DNA of 5,571 nucleotides from an uncultured Bacteroidales bacterium (GTDB lineage Bacteria; Bacteroidota; Bacteroidia; Bacteroidales; Muribaculaceae). The notes below the pieces were generated by a model. The model did not search any database and was not told the DNA's origin. It saw only the letters and a list, made by a program, of their open reading frames with translations. The stretch covers positions 1 to 5,571 of the forward strand of contig CAMWNL010000149.1 of the NCBI GenBank assembly GCA_947175585.1. The letters run 5' to 3'. Shown here in pieces: positions 1 through 5,571 of this stretch. Numbering within the stretch: position 1 is the stretch's first letter; every line of letters starts with the position of its first letter. Position numbers and translations under genes: made by a program.

Positions 1-842
1 AACTGGCCCAGTATCAGTATCTCTTACCCCGTCTGACGAGAATGTGGACTCACCTCGAACGTCAGAGAGGCGGTATCGGTATGCGTGGCCCGGGTGAAAC
101 CCAGATTGAGACCGACCGTCGTATTATTCTTGATAAGATTTCTCGTTTGAAAGCCGAATTGGTCGCCATTGACAAGCAGAAGTCTATGCAGCGTAAGAAT
201 CGTGGTAAACTTACACGTGTTGCACTTGTCGGTTACACAAACGTTGGTAAGTCGACACTGATGAATCTTTTGAGCAAGAGCGATGTTTTCGCTGAAAACA
301 AACTTTTTGCCACACTCGACACGACAGTGCGCAAAGTCATAATCGACAATCTACCCTTCTTGTTGACCGACACCGTCGGTTTTATCCGCAAGCTCCCGAC
401 TCACTTGGTTGATTCCTTTAAGTCAACTCTTGACGAGGTGCGTGATGCAGATCTTTTGGTTCATGTAGTGGATATATCTCATCCTAATTTCGAGGAGCAG
501 ATTGAAATTGTTGACAAGACGCTGCGCGAAGTGTGTGATGGCGCTGATAAACCAATGATTCTTGTCTTTAATAAGATTGATGCGTTCACTTACAAACCCA
601 AAGACGAAGACGATTTGACTCCGCGCACACGTGAAAATGTTTCACTCGAAGAGCTCAAGTCTACATGGATGGCTAAAATGAATGACAATTGTGTGTTTAT
701 CTCAGCTAAAAACGCGATAAATATCGATGAATTGAAGCAGAAAATTTACGAGAAGGCAAAAGAAATTCATATTGCCCGTTTTCCCTATAACGACTTCCTC
801 TACCAGAAGTATGATGATGCGGCTCCCGAATCCGTAGAATGA
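1..842 (+). CDS. hflX: HflX ribosome-associated GTPase, C-terminal part (5' end outside window)
   Basis: This is the 3' portion of the HflX GTPase, a translation-factor-class (TRAFAC) G protein known to bind the 50S subunit and split stalled or stress-damaged ribosomes in the cytoplasm. The frame is open to the left edge (first full codon at base 3) and reads LAQYQYLLPRLTRMW before the ATG at 42, so that ATG is internal and the gene starts upstream of the window. Numbering from Met42, the HflX linker signature GGIGMRGPGETQIETDRR lies at about 10-27, followed by a short coiled helix. The G domain follows: G1 GYTNVGKST (64-72), the TLDTT switch I region (90-94), G3 DTVGF (100-104), G4 NKID (177-180) and G5 SAK (211-213). 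All nucleotide-binding motifs are intact. The C-terminal tail is short and acidic. Nothing suggests damage. The gene appears separate from the downstream operon, since a terminator-like hairpin and a gap of over 300 nt lie between them. Confidence 0.96.
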   Translation, partial: LAQYQYLLPRLTRMWTHLERQRGGIGMRGPGETQIETDRRIILDKISRLKAELVAIDKQKSMQRKNRGKLTRVALVGYTNVGKSTLMNLLSKSDVFAENKLFATLDTTVRKVIIDNLPFLLTDTVGFIRKLPTHLVDSFKSTLDEVRDADLLVHVVDISHPNFEEQIEIVDKTLREVCDGADKPMILVFNKIDAFTYKPKDEDDLTPRTRENVSLEELKSTWMAKMNDNCVFISAKNAINIDELKQKIYEKAKEIHIARFPYNDFLYQKYDDAAPESVE

Positions 843-872
843 TAGAATGAAGTAAATACTGTATTTTTTCGC

Positions 873-905
873 CGCCCGGATCATAAGTCCGGGCGCTTGT
901 TGTGT
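873..905 (+). terminator. Probable intrinsic terminator of hflX
   Basis: A perfect 8-bp GC-rich inverted repeat (CGCCCGGA at 873-880 and TCCGGGCG at 888-895) encloses a 7-nt loop. It sits about 30 nt after the hflX stop codon and is followed by the moderately T-rich CTTGTTGTGT. The T-tract is imperfect, so termination may be partial. A T-run (864-869) lies on the 5' side, which does not give a good A-to-U arrangement for the opposite strand. Confidence 0.65.
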
Positions 906-1054
906 CGCACGATGGGGTCTATTATTTGGGCTGTATGTAATGTCGGATGATAAACGGTTGATTTCAATTGCTGCTTTCCGATAGCTAATAGAAGAGCTCT
1001 TAGCTAAATTTTTATTGTTTCCATACGTGGTAAATAAAATAATTGCTAAACTCC

Positions 1055-1085
1055 TTTGCGGTTATGAAAAAAACGGCTATATTTG
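1055..1085 (+). promoter_or_regulatory. Bacteroidota-type promoter of the three-gene operon
   Basis: TATATTTG at 1078-1085 matches the Bacteroidota -7 consensus TAnnTTTG exactly. TTTG at 1055-1058 matches the -33 element. The 19-nt gap between them falls within the usual range for the primary sigma factor of this phylum. Transcription would start around 1088-1093, giving a leader of about 90 nt before the ATG at 1182. No comparable element was found in the two gaps between the operon genes, so this promoter probably serves all three. Confidence 0.7.
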
Positions 1086-1098
1086 TAAATCAAATATA
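1078..1098. repeat. Perfect inverted repeat over the -7 element (candidate operator)
   Basis: Arms TATATTTG (1078-1085) and CAAATATA (1091-1098) are exact reverse complements separated by TAAAT. The left arm is the -7 promoter element itself, and the right arm covers the expected transcription start. A dimeric repressor bound here would block the promoter. The alternatives are chance in A/T-rich DNA or a second, minus-strand -7 element; no matching minus-strand -33 sequence was seen. Confidence 0.4.
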
Positions 1099-1110
1099 AC
1101 TGAGGGTTTG

Positions 1111-1164
1111 ATGTGTCATATTGGCTCATATTCCTCTCTAATAAAACTGATTTATATAATATAG
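1111..1164 (+). CDS. Possible 17-codon leader ORF upstream of the operon
   Basis: Within the predicted 5' leader, an ATG at 1111 opens a short frame reading MCHIGSYSSLIKLIYII. It ends in three consecutive in-frame stops (TAG TAA TAG, 1162-1170), 17 nt before the ATG of the oxidoreductase. A purine-rich GAGGG (1102-1106) lies four bases upstream of the ATG and could act as a ribosome-binding site. The peptide has no obvious regulatory codon run and no recognised relative. It may well be chance, and is listed only because of its position, its possible ribosome-binding site and its clustered stops. Confidence 0.15.
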   Translation: MCHIGSYSSLIKLIYII

Positions 1165-1181
1165 TAATAGATTTCATTCCC

Positions 1182-3071
1182 ATGAAAAAAATCCAATTGG
1201 CGTTAGCTTCCGCTGCTCTCTTCTCAACTGCCGCTTTTGCGGCTATCCCTGAGTCTGTTGACCTGCTTGTAGTAGGAGGTGGTGCAAGTGGTGTTACAGC
1301 TGGTGTTCAAGCAGCTCGCATGGGCACAAATACACTCATTATCGAAGAACAGCCCTGGCTTGGTGGCATGCTTACCTCGGCCGGTGTGTGCTGTACCGAC
1401 GGCAACTTCCGCATGCAAGGTGGCTTGTGGGGTGAATTTCTCAATAATCTCGCCGCCAAATACGGTGGCTTTGACGCTCTCCACACCGGTTGGGTGAGTA
1501 TGGTGGAGTTCGAACCTAAAGTTGGCGAAAGCGTGTTTCGCGACTTTACCGCAGCCGAGAAGAATCTTCAGGTTGAAACCGATGTGATCCTTGTTTCAAT
1601 TGGTCGTGACGGAGGTCGCTGGATAGCTACAGTTAAAGATGCTGACGGCAAACTCCACAATATCGAGTCTCGCTTGGTGATTGACGCAACCGAACTTGGC
1701 GATGTGGCAAAGATGGCAGGCGTAAAGTATGATATCGGCATGGAATCAAGATCTGTGACCAAAGAGGATATCGCGCCCGAGCATGCCAACGGCATAATTC
1801 AGGATCTTACCTGGGTCGCAGTCCTTAAGGATTACGGCGAGGGAGCGGATATGACCATCCCCAAGCCTGACAATTATAATCGCGAAGACTATGTCTGCAG
1901 CACTTTTAACCCCTTGTGTACTGATCCCAAGGAACCTGAACGTATGAGAGTGCCCGAAGTAATGATTACTTATGGCAAACTTCCCAATAATAAGTATATG
2001 ATCAACTGGCCGATCTCCGGCAATGACTATTATACTAATGTGATCGAGCTTGATCGTGAACAGCGTGAAGCCGAGTTTGCCAAGGCTCGCGAATTTGCCC
2101 TCGGTTTCGTCTATTTCCTCCAGACTGAACTGGGATTTAAGAACCTCGGCCTTGCCGACGATGAATTCCCGACCGACCATCAGCTTGCGCTGATCCCTTA
2201 TCACCGTGAAAGCCGCCGCATACATGGTCTTGTACGCTTCGATTTGAACGATATGGATAAGCCCTACGACCAGGAGCAGGCTCTTTACCGTACTGGCATC
2301 GCGGTTGGTGACTATCCTGTTGATCACCATCACAAACGCTATACAGGTGCCGACTCTCTCCCCGATCTCCACTTCCATCCTGTGCCCTCTTTCTCACTGC
2401 CGTTAGGAACCCTGATACCTCAGAATGTCGATGATCTCATCGTTGCTGAAAAGTCTATCTCAGTTTCAAATATTGTCAATGGAGCTACTCGTCTTCAGCC
2501 CGTGGTGCTTCAGATCGGTCAGGCCGCCGGTGCTCTTGCCTCGCTTGCTCTTGCTGACGGTAAGGAGGTTCGCGATGTGCCTGTTCGCGATGTTCAGCGT
2601 GTGATACTTGACGCTAATGGTTATATCCTGCCTTATCTTGATGTTGAAGTCGGTACTCCGATGTTCAAACCCCTTCAGCGTATCGGCGCTACCGGTATCC
2701 TTCATGGCACAGGATTCAATGTCGATTGGACCAACCAGACCTGGCTTTACATTGAAAAACCTCTTGTGGTTCAGGATTTGAATCGTTTGTATGAGTTCTA
2801 TTCAATGGTCTCTCCTTATGAAGGAACTGATTTGAATCGCGAAGTCGCAGTCGGCGAAGCTATGGATGTGATTAAATCTATTGCCGAAACCCAGAACAAG
2901 GATGTTAAAGGCTTTAATAAGACCGTTGATTCAGTTTGGAAGAAATACGCTCTTGGCAAACTTAACCGCAAGCATAATATGAACCGTGGTCAGTTTGCAG
3001 TGCTTGTTGATGAGGTGTTAAATCCTTTTGATGCTCGAGAGGTTTCGATTACAGGCGAATTTATTAATTGA
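1182..3071 (+). CDS. Exported FAD-dependent oxidoreductase (FAD_oxidored family, PF12831-like)
   Basis: This is a 629-aa flavoprotein predicted to act in the periplasm. I chose the ATG at 1182 because it begins a clean Sec signal peptide: MKK, a hydrophobic core, and cleavage after AFA at about residue 20. An in-frame GTG at 1113 would bury that signal behind 23 extra residues. The FAD Rossmann motif is GGGASG (32-37), with an acidic residue at the end of the second strand (E55/E56) followed by PWLGGM. Family hallmarks are IDATELGDVA (167-176), ESRRI (343-347) and the C-terminal FAD-contact segment IGQAAGALA (445-453). A histidine cluster DHHHKRY lies at 381-387. Residues from about 490 to 625 form an extra domain with weak resemblance to S-layer-homology repeats. 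The substrate is unknown; sugars or glycosides are plausible from context only. It is the first gene of the operon, 29 nt before the next. A Sec rather than Tat signal is notable for a protein that must bind FAD. Confidence 0.88.
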   Translation: MKKIQLALASAALFSTAAFAAIPESVDLLVVGGGASGVTAGVQAARMGTNTLIIEEQPWLGGMLTSAGVCCTDGNFRMQGGLWGEFLNNLAAKYGGFDALHTGWVSMVEFEPKVGESVFRDFTAAEKNLQVETDVILVSIGRDGGRWIATVKDADGKLHNIESRLVIDATELGDVAKMAGVKYDIGMESRSVTKEDIAPEHANGIIQDLTWVAVLKDYGEGADMTIPKPDNYNREDYVCSTFNPLCTDPKEPERMRVPEVMITYGKLPNNKYMINWPISGNDYYTNVIELDREQREAEFAKAREFALGFVYFLQTELGFKNLGLADDEFPTDHQLALIPYHRESRRIHGLVRFDLNDMDKPYDQEQALYRTGIAVGDYPVDHHHKRYTGADSLPDLHFHPVPSFSLPLGTLIPQNVDDLIVAEKSISVSNIVNGATRLQPVVLQIGQAAGALASLALADGKEVRDVPVRDVQRVILDANGYILPYLDVEVGTPMFKPLQRIGATGILHGTGFNVDWTNQTWLYIEKPLVVQDLNRLYEFYSMVSPYEGTDLNREVAVGEAMDVIKSIAETQNKDVKGFNKTVDSVWKKYALGKLNRKHNMNRGQFAVLVDEVLNPFDAREVSITGEFIN

Positions 3072-3100
3072 TCAAAAAAACTATCATACCTTAATATATT

Positions 3101-4234
3101 ATGACAAATCGTAGAGATTTTCTCAAAACAGTGGCTGCAGGTACTGCTGCGGCTGTTGCAGCTCCGAGTCTGCTCTCTTCTTGCCAGAAGGCTGATGCTC
3201 AGGTAATCCAGACTCGTAATAATCCTTCGTTGACTGCTACTGATCTTACCGGTGAGCATGCCGAACTCCTCATCAAGGAGAAGGGCCTGCCGATCACCGG
3301 CACCTTCCTCGATGAAATTTCTCATGACATACCTCACCAGAACTGGGGTGAAGAGGAGTGGGATAAAGATTTCCAGAACATGAAAGCTTTCGGCATCGAC
3401 ACTGTCATCACCTGTCGTTGCGGCTATCGTAAATTTGTAACATATCCTTCAGAATATCTTCTCGGCAAAGGTTGCTATATGCCGTCAGTTGACTTGCTTG
3501 ATATGTTCCTTCGTTTGGCCGATAAATATGGCATGAAATACTATCATGGTCTCTACGACTCAGGCAAGTACTGGGATACCGGCGATATGACATGGGAAGT
3601 AGAAGATAATAAATATGTCATTGACGAAGTCTGGGAGAAATACGGCTCTAAGCATCCTTCATTCCAGGGATGGTATATAACGGGCGAAATCAGCCGTGCC
3701 ACAAAGGGTGCGATTGACTCCTTCATCACCATGGCTAAGCAGTGTAAAGACGTATCCGGTGGTATGTTGACCTTTATAGCTCCATGGATCGACGGCAAGA
3801 AAGCAGTTGCTGCGGCTGGTGCAGCTCTTACAAAAGAGCAAGGTGTTTCGGTTGAACAGCATGAAAAAGAGTGGAACGAAATTTTCGATGGTATCCACGA
3901 CGTCGTTGATGCTTGTGCTTTCCAGGATGGCCATATCGACTACGACGAACTCGATGCGTTCTTCTCGGTCAACAAGAAACTTGCTGATAAATATGGCATG
4001 GAATGCTGGACCAACGCCGAGTCATTTGACCGCGATATGCCTATCAAGTTCTTCCCCATCAAGTTCGACAAACTTCGCATGAAACTTGAAGCTGCTAAGC
4101 GTCAGAACTACACCAAGGCGCTTACATTTGAATTCAGCCACTTCCTCAGCCCCCAGTCGGCTTATCTTCAGGCCGGTCATCTCAATGATCGTTACTGCGA
4201 GTATTTCGGCATCGAACGTCCTAAGTTCGTGTGA
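3101..4234 (+). CDS. DUF4434-like TIM-barrel protein, copy A, predicted Tat-exported lipoprotein
   Basis: This is a 377-aa protein of unknown function whose sequence resembles the DUF4434 group of glycoside-hydrolase-like TIM barrels. The N-terminus carries a twin-arginine motif, NRRDFLK (3-9), an Ala-rich hydrophobic stretch, and a lipobox LSSC with Cys28. It is therefore probably Tat-exported and lipid-anchored. The mature part opens with PITGTFLDEISHDIP (64-78), a typical first barrel strand. Candidate catalytic or ligand residues are D71/E72, E196 in WYITGEIS, D276 in QDGHID, E307 in TNAESF and E344 in FEFSHF. The position of E196 recalls the strand-4 acid/base of clan GH-A, but this is inference. 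A Cys-x-Cys (C105, C107) follows the second barrel strand and is absent from copy B. The start lies 29 nt after the oxidoreductase with no Shine-Dalgarno sequence. Another possibility is a lyase or isomerase-type barrel acting on an oxidised sugar. Confidence 0.82.
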   Translation: MTNRRDFLKTVAAGTAAAVAAPSLLSSCQKADAQVIQTRNNPSLTATDLTGEHAELLIKEKGLPITGTFLDEISHDIPHQNWGEEEWDKDFQNMKAFGIDTVITCRCGYRKFVTYPSEYLLGKGCYMPSVDLLDMFLRLADKYGMKYYHGLYDSGKYWDTGDMTWEVEDNKYVIDEVWEKYGSKHPSFQGWYITGEISRATKGAIDSFITMAKQCKDVSGGMLTFIAPWIDGKKAVAAAGAALTKEQGVSVEQHEKEWNEIFDGIHDVVDACAFQDGHIDYDELDAFFSVNKKLADKYGMECWTNAESFDRDMPIKFFPIKFDKLRMKLEAAKRQNYTKALTFEFSHFLSPQSAYLQAGHLNDRYCEYFGIERPKFV

Positions 4235-4291
4235 TAATCTCGAAACTCTATGCAATCTTAATTCGTTAATTGAAAAATAAAAATATAAGAT

Positions 4292-5380
4292 ATGAATAAT
4301 CGTCGCGATTTTCTAAAAAAAATGATGGCCGGCACTGCGGCTGCTATTGCTGCTCCTTCTTTGTTGGCGGCAGACTCTAAGTCTGATGTACCCTTGACCG
4401 GAGATCAGGCCGAACTTCTTATCAAAGAGAGTGGTCTTCCTATCACTGGTGCGTTCCTTGATGAAATCTCTCACGACATACCTCACCAGAACTGGGGTCT
4501 CGCAGAGTGGGATCAGGATTTCCGGAATATGAAAGCTATCGGCATTGATACTGTCATCATGATTCGTTCTGGATATCGTAAATTTATCACTTATCCCTCG
4601 GAGTATCTTCTTGGCAAAGGATGCTACATGCCCTCGGTTGATCTTCTCGACATGTTCCTCACTCTTGCCGACAAGTACGACATGAAGTTTTACTTCGGTC
4701 TCTACGACTCTGGCAAATACTGGGACACCGGTGATATGAGCTGGGAAGTCGAGGACAATAAATATGTCATCGATGAAGTTTGGGAAAAGTATGGTTCTAA
4801 ACATCCTTCTTTCCAGGGCTGGTACGTCAGTGGTGAAATCAGCCGTGCAACTAAGGGTGCGATTGATTCGTTCCACACTATGGCTAAGCAGTGTAAAGAT
4901 GTGTCAGGCGGTCTCCCTACATTTATTTCTCCATGGATCGACGGTAAGAAAGCTGTTGCTGCAGCCGGTAGCTCTCTTTCTAAAGAAGAAGGCGTCTCTG
5001 TCGAGGCTCACGAACGCGAATGGAATGAAATTTTCGATGGTATCCATGACGTGGTTGATGCTTGTGCTTTCCAGGATGGCCACATTGACTATGACGAGCT
5101 CGATGCATTCTTCACCGTTAACAAGAAGCTTGCTGATAAATATGGCATGCAGTGCTGGACCAACGCTGAGTCGTTTGACCGCGATATGCCGATCAAGTTC
5201 CTCCCCATCAAGTTTGACAAACTCCGCATGAAACTTGAGGCCGCTAAGCGTGCCGGCTACGATAAGGCTATCACATTCGAGTTTAGCCACTTCATGAGCC
5301 CGCAGTCTGCTTATCTTCAGGCCGGTCACCTCTATGACCGCTACTGCGAATACTTTGGTATCGACCCTAATCTTGCATAA
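4292..5380 (+). CDS. DUF4434-like TIM-barrel protein, copy B, predicted Tat-exported, no lipobox
   Basis: This 362-aa tandem paralogue of the preceding gene is about 87% identical over roughly 330 mature residues by hand alignment. The N-terminus has the same NRRDFLK twin-arginine motif (3-9) and Ala-rich core, but the region after it reads SLLAADSK with no cysteine. The product should be cleaved by signal peptidase I and released into the periplasm. The linker is also shorter than in copy A by 14 residues. Equivalent candidate catalytic residues are conserved: D57/E58, E182 in WYVSGEIS, D262 in QDGHID, E293 in TNAESF and E330 in FEFSHF. Copy A's CRC and its strand-3 His149 are replaced by IRS (91-93) and Phe135, suggesting altered substrate contacts. 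It starts 57 nt after copy A, preceded by an A-rich stretch usual for Bacteroidota. It is the last gene of the operon and is followed by a strong terminator. Both copies are intact, so neither looks like a decaying pseudogene. Confidence 0.82.
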   Translation: MNNRRDFLKKMMAGTAAAIAAPSLLAADSKSDVPLTGDQAELLIKESGLPITGAFLDEISHDIPHQNWGLAEWDQDFRNMKAIGIDTVIMIRSGYRKFITYPSEYLLGKGCYMPSVDLLDMFLTLADKYDMKFYFGLYDSGKYWDTGDMSWEVEDNKYVIDEVWEKYGSKHPSFQGWYVSGEISRATKGAIDSFHTMAKQCKDVSGGLPTFISPWIDGKKAVAAAGSSLSKEEGVSVEAHEREWNEIFDGIHDVVDACAFQDGHIDYDELDAFFTVNKKLADKYGMQCWTNAESFDRDMPIKFLPIKFDKLRMKLEAAKRAGYDKAITFEFSHFMSPQSAYLQAGHLYDRYCEYFGIDPNLA

Positions 5381-5397
5381 TGCTGTCGGAGACAGAC

Positions 5398-5443
5398 AAA
5401 ATAACAGCGGCGGAAATTTCAGAATTTCCGCCGCTGTTATTTT
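5398..5443. terminator. Strong bidirectional intrinsic terminator
   Basis: Arms of 21 nt (5398-5418 and 5423-5443) are perfectly complementary around a TCAG loop. The GC-rich core is GCGGCGG/CCGCCGC, and A-rich and T-rich outer ends serve as T-tracts on both strands. It lies 17 nt after the stop of copy B and 13 nt beyond the stop of the convergent regulator gene, so it probably ends transcription of both units. Confidence 0.93.
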
Positions 5444-5456
5444 CTTTATACGTGAG

Positions 5457-5571
5457 TTAATCCGCGATAATAAGTTCTATGCCTCTTTCTTCCAGGCGCT
5501 CTCTCATAGCCACAGGCACTCCGCTGTCAGTAATTATAAGGTCGACTTCTCCTATGTCGGCGATCTTACTG
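5457..5571 (-). CDS. DeoR/GlpR-family transcriptional regulator, C-terminal end (5' part outside window)
   Basis: On the minus strand the last 37 codons of a gene are present, ending in TAA (complement of 5457-5459). The peptide contains SKIADIGEVDLIITDSGV and ends in a GIELIIAD-type strand. This matches the end of the DeoR C-terminal sensor domain (DeoRC), where a phosphosugar-binding, isomerase-like fold finishes with a D-x-I-I-T-D strand, a helix and a final strand. Regulators of this family bind DNA through an N-terminal helix-turn-helix, not visible here, and usually respond to phosphorylated sugars. The gene is convergent with the operon and shares its terminator, so a regulatory link to that operon is possible but unproven. 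Confidence 0.75.
   Translation of the reverse strand, partial: SKIADIGEVDLIITDSGVPVAMRERLEERGIELIIAD

Larger units (their letters stand above)
843..1181. other. Intergenic region between hflX and the oxidoreductase operon
   Basis: This stretch of about 340 nt has no convincing protein gene. From left to right it contains the hflX terminator hairpin, about 75 nt with no recognisable signal, and an A/T-rich imperfect hairpin (arms TAGCTAA 982-988 and TTAGCTA 1000-1006) followed by a T-rich stretch. After that come the operon promoter (1055-1085), an inverted repeat over its -7 element (1078-1098), and an A/T-rich leader running to the ATG at 1182. I see no tRNA, no known riboswitch fold and no mobile-element end. 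Confidence 0.7.
3101..5380 (+). repeat. Tandem gene duplication (two DUF4434-like genes)
   Basis: The reading frames 3101-4234 and 4292-5380 are direct repeats at protein and nucleotide level. They align end to end apart from 14 residues around the signal peptide and linker and a few C-terminal residues. Uninterrupted nucleotide identity reaches 29 nt (3905-3933 against 5054-5082), while other parts differ at many third codon positions. The duplication is therefore not brand new. Confidence 0.9.

Noticed and set aside
702..884. 60-codon minus-strand frame across the hflX end and terminator
   Set aside because: It overlaps the end of hflX and the hairpin. The hydrophobic translation has no supporting start signal or family match.
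982..1020. A/T-rich hairpin (TAGCTAA/TTAGCTA) followed by T-rich sequence, as a second terminator or riboswitch
   Set aside because: The stem is short and weak with an internal mismatch, and no gene ends nearby for it to terminate. It is kept only as a note in the intergenic entry.
1091..1121. Divergent minus-strand promoter using the right arm of the inverted repeat as -7
   Set aside because: No CAAA (minus-strand TTTG) lies at the required distance, and no minus-strand gene follows on the left.
1113..1181. In-frame GTG at 1113 as the oxidoreductase start, adding 23 residues
   Set aside because: The extension would place a clean Sec signal peptide internally, and its residues show no family resemblance. 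The ATG at 1182 gives a standard signal peptide.
1746..2378. 210-codon open frame on the minus strand inside the oxidoreductase gene
   Set aside because: It is antisense to a clearly conserved flavoprotein, and its translation shows no domain or compositional sign of a real protein.
4313..4876. 187-codon minus-strand frame inside copy B, with related minus-strand frames in copy A
   Set aside because: The similarity of antisense frames between the copies follows from the duplication of the sense genes. The translations look like shadows.
4764..5231. 155-codon plus-strand frame overlapping copy B, and the similar frame at 3807-4082 in copy A
   Set aside because: Out-of-frame shadows, rich in Ser, Leu and Met, within well-conserved genes.
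1..5571. CRISPR array, tRNA/rRNA, insertion sequence or phage signal
   Set aside because: No short spaced repeats, RNA gene signatures, transposase motifs or element ends were seen. The only large repeat is the tandem gene pair.

Overview
The window looks like chromosomal DNA from a member of the Bacteroidales (Bacteroidota), possibly a gut Muribaculaceae-type organism. Three things point there. A Bacteroidota-type promoter (TTTG, 19-nt gap, TATATTTG) precedes the central operon. The coding starts mostly follow A/T-rich leaders without a Shine-Dalgarno sequence. The exported proteins belong to families common in that phylum. The family-level placement is a guess.

Layout: (1) 1-842, + strand, is the 3' part of hflX, a ribosome-associated GTPase, cut by the left window edge and followed by a GC-rich hairpin that is a probable terminator. 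(2) 843-1181 is a non-coding gap holding that terminator, a weak A/T hairpin, the promoter, a perfect inverted repeat over the -7 element, and a leader of about 90 nt that contains a possible 17-codon upstream ORF. (3) 1182-5380, + strand, is a three-gene cluster that is very probably one operon (gaps of 29 and 57 nt, no internal promoter or terminator seen). It encodes a Sec-exported FAD-dependent oxidoreductase of the FAD_oxidored type, then two tandem, closely similar proteins that look like DUF4434-type TIM-barrel (glycoside-hydrolase-like) proteins with twin-arginine signal peptides. (4) 5398-5443 is a near-perfect long hairpin, a bidirectional terminator. (5) 5457-5571, - strand, is the C-terminal end of a DeoR/GlpR-family regulator, convergent with the operon and cut by the right edge.

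Working together (inference): all three operon products are predicted to leave the cytoplasm, so the unit may carry out a periplasmic redox-plus-glycosidase (or lyase) step on a sugar or glycoside. The two DUF4434-like copies share about 87% identity in the mature region by hand alignment, but they differ in anchoring (lipobox cysteine present in the first, absent in the second) and at a few positions likely to lie near the active site. No biochemical function can be assigned from sequence alone. The adjacent DeoR-type gene fits a sugar-metabolism setting, but nothing in the window proves that it controls this operon.
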